Assembly: GCA_900708905.1 (NCBI GenBank)
Contig: CAADRB010000085.1
Coordinates: 124,001-188,000 of the forward strand
Reading direction: 5' to 3'
Length of the DNA stretch: 64,000 bases
Source of the DNA: Hymenolepis diminuta
Taxonomy: Eukaryota; Platyhelminthes; Cestoda; Cyclophyllidea; Hymenolepididae
The position numbers were made by a program, and so were the translations under genes. Positions 25,831 to 36,700 of this stretch are shown in pieces. The first letter of the stretch is position 1, and each line of letters begins with the position of its first letter. The notes under the pieces are model-generated. The model did not search any database, had not been told where the DNA came from, and saw only the letters and a list, made by a program, of their open reading frames with translations.

Positions 25831-26639
25831 TCCCAGTTACTTAATACTTTTCATTTACTGCTGTCATTTATCTCTTTTAGGTCGAAACTGAAGTTTATGT
25901 CGTCATTTAGTTACGCTAGATTAGTCATTTTTACTCAAGACTCTCTGAATACTCAGTTTTTCTAGTAGAACCATTTCTAAAAAGCAGATCAAAAGTCGAC
26001 GTTTGACGGATGAGTTCAAGTAAAAAGTCAAGTGTCGAATCAGCGCAATTGCACATTAAAGATTGGTAGTTTAGGAGTTTAGATAAACTGAGAAAAGACA
26101 TCGGTTTTTAAGGTATGACTATGGTATCATGCTTTGGGAACTAAATGTCAATAATATGCAGTTTATTTTGTATCGACTTGTTTTTTTTTATTATACTGAA
26201 TTCACGTGCAACAATATAAGTTCTTATAATTGAAGTACCTTGAAATATGCAAATGGGCCAATATATAAGGTTTCATGGAAAATATAGTAGAAATGAATAA
26301 TATAAATGTTTTTTTTTCTCTAGGGGAAATATTTAATATTTTCCTTTCATTAAAATATCATTTCCGACTTGAAATTTTAGATAGATGATTCTCAAGAGGA
26401 GAACTTCAAAGATCCAAAATATTGCTTTTAATTTAAATATTTCTACGTCATTTGAATTATTTTTAGAAATTCATTTAAATGGGAATTTTATGAGCACACA
26501 CTTTTGATATGCAGAAGTGCATGAAGTAAATAGATGATTAAAGAATACTCATAAAATTAAATAGATTTCAAGGATTATAAATCAAAACTTAAAGTCAAGA
26601 GATTTAAACCTTTATTTAGCCATTACGCACAATTCCTGT

Positions 26640-26830
26640 GTCACCTTCGCAGTATGGACGTGCAACCCACCATCATCTTACCATCCTATCTCTTTCTTCC
26701 CTCCCTTGTCCGTAATCGTTAAATACACAACTTGTTCACCCAATTCACCTTCTTATAATATGAGAATTAATTCAGTTGGATAGTAAAAGTATCTTTGCTT
26801 GGGATTAGAGTTACATTACCTACTTAAGGA
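26640..26830 (+). repeat. Dispersed pyrimidine-rich repeat, copy
   Basis: A CT-rich block is followed by GTTAAATACACAACTTG and later GGGATTAGAGTTACAT. The same order occurs near 36110-36310 (GTTAAATACATGCCACC, then TGGATTAGAGCTAT). Identity is moderate and the borders are uncertain. Confidence 0.4.
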
Positions 26831-29800
26831 GACTTTTAAGATTTGTTTCAAAATCGGTGAAATCTATTAGTCACTGAAATGGTTTTAACAGGTTTAACAG
26901 GCTTGTGAAAAATATAGACAAAAAAGAATCGACTTGATATTCAGACAGGGCTCTTGACTACAAAAAGATGACTTTCACAAGATGTCAAAAATACACACTT
27001 AGATAAAACAAATAGTCACAAAATTCGGGACCCATTTCTGAATGCTGAACTTTAGCATATTAGAATGCAATAAAGTTGTATCAAAATAATTCTTACGTGA
27101 ATGAATTTTGATGAGCTCGGCTTTCCTTAAACCGTATCTGGTAATCACATGATTAACATAGAATACATTCATTTTCTCTCCACCGCAGTTATGCATCTAT
27201 TTGTCATATTAGAGTATTATGTACAATCCTCATCAATAAAAAAACAAGCTTGTCATAAAAAGAAGCAAAAGAAATATGTGGTCACGGTCGACCACTCAAA
27301 TTAAATCAACTGATATTCAAACTCTAAATATCGTAGGCATCGGCTCATTCATGAACCATACAATTTAGAGATTGGATTAAGCTGTACCTCTTATAGGAAA
27401 GCTATTAATTTCTTGCTTCATGTCCAATTTCTTCTTGATCCCTAAACCCCTTTCGTACTTTCTAGAATGCTGTGCTACTACTCTCACTCATGTTCCTTCT
27501 ACATTAAAAACTTGTAAACGTTTTCGTGACACTAGCATTAAATTGATAAAAATAACCAGTTATAAAAATTGTGTGAAAACCTACTAGCCGAAATTCACGT
27601 GAAGTGTGGCTACTCTGACGCTCTCACTATATATTATACGTATCTCAGACTTTTCGATATATATTAAATAAATTAAATGTACAATTTTTTAATTTTCTGT
27701 AAGGGGCGAAAACAAGAAATTGCTTGGTGTTGTTTGATTTATGTAAATGGTTCACTTCTTTACATTACCGCAGTGTGAAGAAATTGTAAAAGTTTCCGAT
27801 AGAAATAGGGCAAACGCGACTGAAAGCTGTCGATTGCTAGAATATATCCTTCATTTTGCATAAGTATTTTTATACTTCATTGAAGATACCATGATCTTTT
27901 CAGCATATTTTAATATCAGTTATATCTATTTTACATCCAACTTTAATATGCGAGCCGTTTCGCAACATAACAAAACCGTACGATCAGATTAACTGAATTC
28001 CAGAGTTCTGTTTAAATATTTTTAACGCTTTCCAAAGCATTGGTATTCAAAAGCTCTTCGCTTGTAATCTCCAGTGAATAATGAAGAAAGTGCTGACAAT
28101 TTTTTTAAATTGTCTAGCAAAACAAACTATTCAGTTGTCAAGCATAGACAATGACTTTAAATTCATTGATACAGCGATTTAGCTCAGTTTCTAGTAGCTT
28201 CTAGTAGCTCAGTAATTTCTGCGTACAAGATTTTCTCGAACTTGGAACTTAGTTGTGTCAAACAGTATTCATTTAGATAGTAATTGAAACCTTTATTACT
28301 ACGTTATCTTTTTTAATTTTGATCTCTTTGTCATTTGGAGGCCTTTTAGATTGAAAGCTTAGTGTTCTTCACTAATTGATATCATTTCAGTGTTCAACAA
28401 GATAGACATTAAAATGTGACCGAATTCACTTCACATTTTATTACACTAGAAATTTTACTAATTGTCCCCATATAAAGTAAAAAGCCAAGTAAAAGTAATA
28501 AACTCGTTATGCATTAGACTGTAATTATTCAATTATGTACGTCAGAGAGGCATTAATATTTGAATCGGGATTTCTTCAAAAACTGATGAGAACATTGAAT
28601 GTAACTCATCGTACAATAAATAAAAATATTTTCTTAAATACATCATTGACGCCTGATAATTTAATATTATTTTCTTGGCAGAGCAAAATTATTTCCGGTC
28701 TAACCATGGTAAGGCATCAAAGCACGGCAAACACTTGATGAATGACTCTATGCATCTCCAGCTTTACTCTTTATTCGCATTCTCTATGACAATACTTCGG
28801 TTTTTCGTCCACGAAGCTGGAATGACGTCTTTTATGTCCCTATGAAGCATAACCCCTATCTGTCATATCTAAACACACTCTTCGATTTCCTCCTATCTAT
28901 AACCTCATTGTTTCGTCTAAAAGGTACATCTGTACGCATATTATCTCGAGTCCTCACTCAAGTGACTCTATAAAGCTGTTTTTGTTTTCCACTTAAAAGA
29001 TAACACACGCTTGACAGTGCATCTCCTCTCTTCCTCATAACGCTTCCCTTTCTATCTTTCTCTTTCTTACTCATTTGTTTCAATCCTCGTTGTGACTTCT
29101 CTGAATACATTTTTGGTCTAGTCAACTCTTGGTGTTCTGCTCTATAATTGTTCTTAGCTCTTACTCAAACAGCTGCGAATTAGTGACTGTTATTGCCGTT
29201 GTTATTTGTTAGCTGCAAACCGTTATTTGTTACTTTAATTCTAACACAGTAATATGTTAAAAAGTCGCAGAGAGATGTATCCAAGTAGTTTTGAGACATC
29301 AAAGTCTGGTATTCATCAAATAACTTTATTATTATTATCATTATTATTAAGGGAAATGAATCATATCCTAATGTCTGTAATTGAATTAATGTCTCCAATG
29401 ATTCGAGCACATTGACTAATTCAATAAATCCAGTAGCTGGGCGTGCTTTCGCTGTATATTAGCTGACAATTGCTATTTGGTGCCTCTCGTTTATGCTATC
29501 TTGAGACACTGTAAAAGGAACTGCCTAGTAATATTAACCAGTTACTATTTGGTCAAAAAAGTTGTATCAAGACTCCCAGGTTCTGAATTGAATCAGTTAG
29601 TGAAATAAATCATAATTCTGTGAATGTACACTAAATTACATCACTGTAGGCATCGTAGGCTCTGTTTTTCGCCATTAATTCTCTGTTTCTTCTAACTGAC
29701 TAATCTTATTTCTTTCTTTTATTTAAAGCTCCTATTGTAAATATTGCGGTTTGAGTGCATTTCGGAAAGACAACCTCTTCTTCACTGACGTCTCCTCAGG

Positions 29801-29904
29801 CGGGCTGGTTTTACAAGAGTTCTGTTAGAGGACATTGCCCTCTACCTTACTAGCCTAATCTGTTTTCCGGTGTGACAGATTGTGTCAAGTCATTATTAAA
29901 ATTG

Positions 29905-30070
29905 CGTCGGTGGAGCAATGGTCAACACGCTAGTCTATCGAAATAGTGGTCACGAAGTCAACCATCACTGGAACACATATGGTGATGCGAGTGATTAACT
30001 GCACCAGTTAGTTCAGTTCATATTAGAGGGTTGAGATCGAATGCAAGTCTCACACAAGGGGAAGCCCCAG
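29905..30070 (+). repeat. Possible tRNA-derived SINE head
   Basis: The string GCGTCGGTGGAGCAATGGTC followed by AACACGCTAGTCTATCGAAA closely resembles the D-arm and anticodon-arm half of an arginine tRNA, including a polymerase III A-box-like TGGAGCAATGG. The second half does not fold into a normal anticodon and T arm, and a box-B-like stretch (GGTCACGAAGTCAACC) is imperfect, so this is not a functional tRNA. Flatworm genomes carry tRNA-derived SINEs, and this could be one old copy. No second copy was seen in the window. Confidence 0.35.
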
Positions 30071-30126
30071 AATATCTTCCATCCACTCATCTGCATTGCT
30101 AACGCACCAATAAATGGCTCCGAGAA

Positions 30127-30164
30127 GTAATGCAATTGAAATAGATTTTCAATTGCACCATTAC
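30127..30164. repeat. Hairpin with 10-bp perfect inner stem
   Basis: GCAATTGAAA at 132-141 of this kilobase (30132-30141) pairs exactly with TTTCAATTGC at 30147-30156 around TAGAT. After a small bulge the arms continue as GTAAT (30127-30131) and ATTAC (30160-30164), and more weakly beyond. It lies between the SINE-like head and the 3' end of the ankyrin gene, and might be the end of the same mobile element. Confidence 0.55.
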
Positions 30165-30338
30165 TTTCGAGGCCAAAATCCTTTATTTTATCCCGCTACG
30201 ACATGTTATATTGAAAGACTATATATTCATTAACCCATATAGTAGAATTAAACCTTTTTTGCCAAATAGGATTTATTTAGTAGAATTAATTCAGTCACAA
30301 AATTGAGTAATGGATAAGCAGTTGTTAGGAAAGCGGAT

Positions 30339-30344
30339 TTTATT
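30339..30344 (-). promoter_or_regulatory. Likely poly(A) signal of ankyrin gene
   Basis: AATAAA on the minus strand lies about 24 bases after the TAA stop of the ankyrin gene, a reasonable place for a short 3' UTR in this gene-compact style. The AT-richness of the region makes chance occurrence possible. Confidence 0.4.
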
Positions 30345-30367
30345 TTAAGGAAACAGCAACAGCTTAA

Positions 30368-31244
30368 TTAATCAAGCAGTGACATATCGTATTTCTTACG
30401 AAGAAGTTTCACATAATTTGCCTTTAAACCGGTTGCCGCTGTCATAGCTCTCGCATAACTTAAATGTCTACCATTAGGATTACAAATAAGAGTTTCCAAT
30501 ATAATAATAAAATGTTCGTCTCTAAATGCTGCCAAGATAATTGATACCATCCGGACAAGGTCTGATCTGCCTTTCTTTTTAATGTTTGTAAGGTACCTAA
30601 ACATAGCGAATGGTCCTATTCTGAATAAATTTTCTACAAAGCGGATATAATGCACATCTCTGAAGATATCCACGTCGTCATTAGCATATTTCAGAAGAAG
30701 CATGACTACGGATTTTTGCTTCTAATCGAAACAGAAATGATATAAAGATGTTATTTGCAGAAATAGACGAAAATAGCTTAATGCACGAGCAATTTAATAT
30801 GAAAACAAACCTGAAATGCAGCAAAACGCGCTGCACTAAGGGCACTTTCAGCTAGGATTTCTTTTGGGAGCTGCCGAGCGATGAAACAGACCATTTCAAG
30901 GTGACCCAGCATAGCAGCAATGTCAAGAGGAGTACAACCAAATCTATCTACAGCTCCTAGAGAAAAATTGTTGTCTATCAGGAGCTTTAAACACTCTTGA
31001 CGATTGAATGCGGCTGCATAGTGCACGGCGGTATCTATTTCGGTTATATAAGGCTTCAGTACCACATCTTTATTGATTATAGACTGCAATTCTTGTAAAT
31101 CATTCCCCTTGATAGCGTAGGCCATCGCCCGCAACGTCTAAAAATAGTAAGGCAATCTCTTAAAACCTGTGTTTTTGGCAAATAACTCTTTTCATATACA
31201 AAGATGCTCACTTGGTCATAGATGATAAACCTGTCCAACGGCAT
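30368..31244 (-). CDS. Ankyrin-repeat protein, 237 aa, three coding exons
   Basis: Likely soluble protein-binding adaptor; its partner and pathway are unknown. Coding exons (minus strand): 31244-31212, 31137-30811, 30721-30368, joined by 74- and 89-bp GT-AG introns in phase 0. The chosen start gives MPLDRFIIYDQ and then runs into exon 2. Residues about 45-105 hold two clear ankyrin repeats: TAVHYAAAFNRQECLKLLID and, after a DRFGCTPLDIAAMLGHLEMV box, a third helix pair. An earlier, weaker repeat may begin near AMAYAIKGNDLQELQSII. The C-terminal 117 residues, all in the last exon, are alpha-helical in appearance (for example VRMVSIILAAFRDEHFIIIL) and match nothing I recognise. A leader exon with a short upstream open frame precedes it (31380-31325). 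Protein length and exon phases fit throughout, so the model is strong; the name beyond ankyrin repeat is not known. Confidence 0.82.
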
Positions 31245-31324
31245 AGCTTCGAATCCTTGATTGTTTAAGAAATAAGAACTACATTTAGAGATGGTATAAA
31301 CTTGCCTTTTATGAAACAGCTTAC

Positions 31325-31390
31325 CGAGTTTGACTGGAAATCAACTGTCGTTTCTTGAGAAATGAACGATTTCGCATCATAGTTTCAAAA
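31325..31390 (-). other. Possible 5' leader exon of ankyrin gene with upstream ORF
   Basis: On the minus strand two adjacent ATGs (31380 and 31377) are followed by 18 codons and a good donor GTAAGC after 31325. The acceptor CAAG before 31255 makes a 69-bp intron, typical of this region. Joined this way the ATG frame ends at a TGA within the next exon, out of frame with the ankyrin protein. So it reads as a leader exon with a short upstream open frame, unless another splice pattern is used. Confidence 0.45.
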
Positions 31391-33710
31391 TTAATGATTA
31401 TAAGTAAGGCTATTTAATATATTTGCTCGGTTATATGAACACTATTTAAAATAAACGAAAACCGAATGAGTGTATATTCAGTCGTCAAATATGTAGGAAT
31501 ATGATGTCCAAAGACCTGGATTCTGAACATACTAAGCCATTAGCCTAATCTCCCTCTCTGACGTTTGTATTTGCTCCTTCCTCTGACCACAACTGTAACT
31601 TTAACACCTAGTCAAAGTTGCTTCTTCCTTGGGTTGTTCTCCAAACATTAAGTCGTTTACGAATAAAAGTTCAAAGTCCAGGAATTAACTCCTGGATATT
31701 TGAATAGTTTCATCATTACTATGTTCAGAACTTATAAAGTTAATTATTAAGTTGATTGGTTGTCCACGTCTCCTGTAGCGGGGATCAGCTAGTGGATATC
31801 ATCTACTATATTTTCTAACTCAGCGGAGTTAAACACAGTCTTAATCCTGATAGATCATATCAGTGATTGATTTTTGAAGATTAAATCAACACGTAGTCCG
31901 TTATAATTATATTCACTCAATTTGCTTAGAATAACTGTCAGGATTTTAGGAGCCGAAGGGGTCCGCGTGTCAATAATTAGGATGGCGGACGACCTGACAA
32001 TTGCCTATCTCACCATAGAACAAATTTTGTTAGCGCTCTAGCTCTTATCAAAAGTCCAGTCTTGGATGGTTGTCTAGACTCTAATTTACACTGAGGGGAG
32101 AAGCACGTGCGATAACATTCTTCATTTCGTAGAGTGCGCGTATTTTCATAATTATATCGGTATTTATTTTCTCTCTCCCATTAACAATACATAAATAAGT
32201 CTGCTAAGCCTTCATATAGTAATTAACATATAACCAAGCGCGATGACGAATTAACTTTTATTAGTGTAATGAAAGCACCATTTCATTATTAGGATATTTT
32301 TTGTTATTATTATAAGGGTGTTGTTGAGTGTATTTATTGCAGTCTCAATGGAAACATGTAATTGGGTAGGAGACGTCTCAGTAGGAAATAACTAGTTTTA
32401 AATAGGAAGCTTAAGAAAAAATAACTTTTCAGGGAAGACTGAGAAGAATAAACATGTACACGTATATTAGGAGCATTGGTAACTTAGGATATAAACTGAC
32501 GGGGGAAGAGATTGGATATATGTAAAATAAAAGGGACCTGATGGGTACCAAATATTAGGAAATCAACTTAGAATGAATGAATGTTGAACGAAAAAGTATT
32601 TACCTATGAGTAGCGTTGTTTAGGGAGCCAATAGTGAATCGAAGCAACTTCAACTGTATGGATAAGAATAGCGTGTGAAGTAATGAAACCGAAGAAGGAA
32701 TTTAAAGATGGCTCGTTTTCAAATACCCCCATTTTCTTTTGTGATGGCTGTTGCTACCAAAATTACTGTGACGACAGTGGATCCTCTTAGTTCTACTCAG
32801 TCTTTTCAACGGTGTAAAAATTAGATTGGTCAGATTTTATAGTCCTAATTGAATTATCAGTTTCCTTCAAACTCCAGTATTCCTTAAGAAAGTTCTCAAA
32901 TTTGCTACGTTAATGAGCCCATTAAATGTTCGGAACGCCTGTAAATTCATGAATATTAAATAGCTTTTTCGTCTAGGATACATTTCCAGAGAATCGTTGA
33001 CCTCATTTTGCATCCAGAGCGTATGGAAATTCATTTAGCACGTCGTCTCACTTTAGATTTCTTATCAAATACATGGTTTCAGTGGATGGCCTAAATACTA
33101 TTCAGTCACCGTCGGCTGTCTGTTGAAACTTTATTAAATAGATACATTATTTAGTGTCTCTCCATTTATTAACCAAAGTAATCATTGACGGTCAAACCTC
33201 CATTATGTGGAGTTTATGTTACTCCAGGCTTTCAGCTGGCAGCCCACTGAAGCGCTAACAAAATGTCTCTTGAATTCTTTATTTAACTGATGACCATTAT
33301 TGTATGGGCGCCAACATACTAAAGCCAGCGTCTATTTTGCTTCAGGGTTACCAATTACCATAGATGGTCATAAGTTGGCCATCGTACTTATCAGTTTGAT
33401 ACGTTTTTCCTCTCTCTCGCTCGGAGTTTGAGCCACTTGAAACGCAAAATTTTTAATACTGGATACCCACATCACAGCAGCATTACTAGGCAGTCCCGAT
33501 GTGGTTAATGTTCATAGTGAATTCCAGTTAAACCAGTTAAAATGTATGCGAGTAGTCTAAAACTATGGTCCTAACTAAATTGGCCATTTGTTTAAAAACG
33601 TTGGAATAAGCATTTCATGTTCATTACTTACTGGCCACAAGTACTACTTCACAAAATAATGAATTGTTTATAAAATAACAAGAATCGGAATATCAAACGG
33701 GGATGGGTTT
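31391..33710. other. Gap between ankyrin gene and tetraspanin B
   Basis: No exon supported. Near 31936-31999 a TGTCAGG...CCTGACA pair bounds 64 bp of GC-richer sequence, and the GC-richer stretch continues to about 32130, perhaps a small transposon relic. At about 32440-32620 there is a GA-rich stretch with a GGGACCTGATGGGTAC box that resembles one near 42920. The part next to 33710 is the 3' flank of tetraspanin B. Confidence 0.45.
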
Positions 33711-36700
33711 TCATTCGCATCGACAAAGTCGGAGTTTAACCATAAGGGCAGCAGCAGTCAGCGAGAAGAGGATAAACTGAAGAAAATTAAGGCTTAGTTA
33801 AAGTTATTATATGGGAGTATAACGCATAATATACAACGAAGTTATACCTGAACAAGGAGAATTCCTACACATAGAAGGGTAAAAGTCCTCATTTCAACGC
33901 GAAGAACGTTTTCAATTCGACTCCTACAGCCGAATATCATGTTCATTCGAACTAGGTCACAGCGGCAAGTTTCAGTAATTAAACTTCCACAACATTCTAC
34001 CGGACAAATTCCTAAAATAATAAAACTGCTACTTATTGTTTCTAAGTAATATATCTTTAGTATTTTATTTATTGATACCTTGTGGTAGAGAGCTAATCCT
34101 GAAATCCTGTGCTGAATCCATTCCACAACATCGAATGCCATTGTTCTAAATAGAAGAAATTTATTGAGAGTAATAAGACGGTTTGTGAAATAAAATAAAT
34201 AGCCTTACCGGTTGCATTATTAGAGACCAGATGACTGTTGAAAAACCACTACCACCTTCGAAAAATCTCAGTAAAAACGAAAGTAACCTGGTTATTGATG
34301 CTATGAACTGAAGATTACATGCTTAGTGTTAATAGTTCTGGAAAATTTTTAAGAATAAAAGTAAATTTGGTATCCCTTACCAGATTTTGAGTACTGAATA
34401 GAATTATAATTCCTATTCCTTCGAGAAACACCATAATTCCAAGAATTGCAGCATACTAAAAAGCAAAATTTAAATTATTCTTATTTTCTATATTAATGCT
34501 AAATTATAAAACAAATATTTAAGAATTCCAAATAGTTGCTTGATTTCACACTTTTAATTTTGTACAACACAACAAAAAATGTTAATATGAAGTTGGAGAT
34601 AGTGTAAAACGCATTTATATGTACTGTGCCATTTTGCATGTATATGAAAAGAAAAGATTTATAAATTTTTAACAAAACACCTTGCAAGCTGCTATTTTAT
34701 TAAACTAGAAAGATGCGAATATACTATCTTGAGTCTTTTGTATGCCCTAAAATCTCCTGAGTAGTCATCAGTAGACAGGTGCCTAAATTAGAGAAAGCAT
34801 TTTAAGTCACGAGCATGCTGTAAAGCAATATTGAGTACAAAAGCAATGTGCTTCTGTAGGGAGTTTTACAAGCGACATATATGAAGGCGTCATGTTGAAC
34901 CAGAACAGTCCATGATTGAGATCTTGTAGGAGGCTAAGTGTTGGCTTATCATCTTACGGAATACAGTCTAGCTGAGTACAAAAATGTTGGATGGATGTAT
35001 GTGTCGCTAATGCGTGTGAAAAAAGTCGTTCATATTAGGATGATGGTTTGCGGAGAACGGGCTGAGACTTGATGACAATGATGTTCTCATCGAGGATGTG
35101 GAAAATCAGCCAATTTTGATCAACTGGGTCGGCCAAAAATGGTCGAGTGCGCTGCCAACCAGAATATTCGTTTTTTCTTAACCACTTGATCGCATTCGAC
35201 TATTTTGGGTACCTTGTATGAGAGAAAAGCCAACCAACATCCAAGGTTCGGTGGATACTATTGAAAAATCCAAATACGCATTAATTGCTTGGGACTCTAG
35301 GTAAACTTGTACTTTCTTCCCTCTCTCTCTCTTTTGCTATTTACCTACAGATACTTGCATTCCCTTTATTGTATATGGTTTCTATGATAAGTCTCTGTTC
35401 TATTTAGGCAACTTACAAGGCAAATTGTGAGAGGGGGGACAGAGAATAATACAGCGACAAAATTATGATGGTTTTCCATTAGATGAACAAAGAAAATGAC
35501 AGTTAGGGTAGTCAAGGCATAGATTCCTCAAGCACTCGAATATTACTTCTGAGAATGGTTGCACCCTTATTTATGTTAAATAATTTATTAATGTGTTTTA
35601 TGCCCAGGTGGGTTTTTGTCGTCCGATGGATGCTTTTAGTCAAATTTTCATAAAAACTCGATGATTTATTTTATTATATTTCAAGAGCTATATAACTCTT
35701 TTTCCTAGGCACTTTACACTCTAATTACAGACTGCATTTTTAAGATAATTTCTCGGATCTTGCCTTCTAATTAAGAAAAAAATTTTCCGCAAGTTTATAA
35801 AATAAGCGCCGCATATTGAAAAGAGCTGAATAACATTTTAGAGAAGAAACGCCGACCACTAAAAAGAGACAAGAAATTGTAGACGTAATAAAAAAAGGTC
35901 CGAGACCATGTAAAGTAGGAAGAAAGATGACCGGATGTGAAATTTTAATAGTACCGTGGTATCTGCTGCATGGTGTGTCATAAGTTCGCTCTGTCTTTCT
36001 ACCTATGGAGTACATACTGACTCAGATATAATTGTTAGTTTGTGATATTTGATTGGTTGTTCATCCCATGATCACATAATGACTCACACAAATTAAAACT
36101 TGCCTTGGCATCAGAGCCTATCTTACTTCGCCTATCACAATCCAGATTGCCCTTGTACTGAGGCTTCTCTCTTTCCTCCCAATTCCTTTCCTACCCTCTC
36201 ATTCAGTCCAAATTGTTAAATACATGCCACCTGCTAGCCTTAGAAAGATTCTTAGTTCTATGGGAGATTGGTCAGATTCCTAATGTAGCTTTACATTGGA
36301 TTAGAGCTATTTTAGCATAAATTAAAAGGCCCAAATCAATGAGTTAAATGTCCGGATGAATGCCAAACTATTAAGTTAGAGCAAGGTAAATTAACTAAAT
36401 AAACAAAATCCAATCATAACGTCAAATGACAGTGTAATTTAAACCAATACATAATAATTTGAACTCACAAATCGTTGAAGTATAAAACTGCCGCAACAGA
36501 CGAACATACTGGCGGTGATGCACAAGCAAAAGCAAATTGTTCCAAATATGAGGCAAACATTTGATAGTTCATCTAAAAGTTAAATTTATTTTCATAGTTA
36601 AATGGACACTAACTGGGATTAATCACTATATTTTAGAGTCTGCTATGCTCCACATCTCATATTTATATTAATATTCTCTTTCAGCCACTTTTATGTTCAG

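Larger units (their letters stand above)
24791..29880. other. Intergenic DNA with diverged repeats
   Basis: No exon could be supported on either strand. It contains a repeat at about 25470-25830 that has a partner near 49225-49560, a second repeat at about 26640-26830, and a long pyrimidine-rich patch at about 28740-29110. The 72-codon minus-strand frame 25370-25588 overlaps the first repeat and is probably repeat sequence and not a gene. Confidence 0.5.

Noticed and set aside
31936..31999. 64-bp segment with TGTCAGG / CCTGACA ends as a MITE
   Set aside because: Seven-base ends are too short to distinguish from chance, and no target duplication is seen.
33842..34141. 99-codon unspliced frame starting MAFDVVEWIQ
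   Set aside because: It reads through the intron 34078-34012 and uses the wrong frame over exon 6, hiding the CCG motif.
34209..34288. Shorter tetraspanin B exon 5 starting after ATAACCAG
   Set aside because: That acceptor puts a TAG in frame; the upstream CTTCAG acceptor at 34308 keeps the frame open and gives 33 residues, close to the 35 of gene A.
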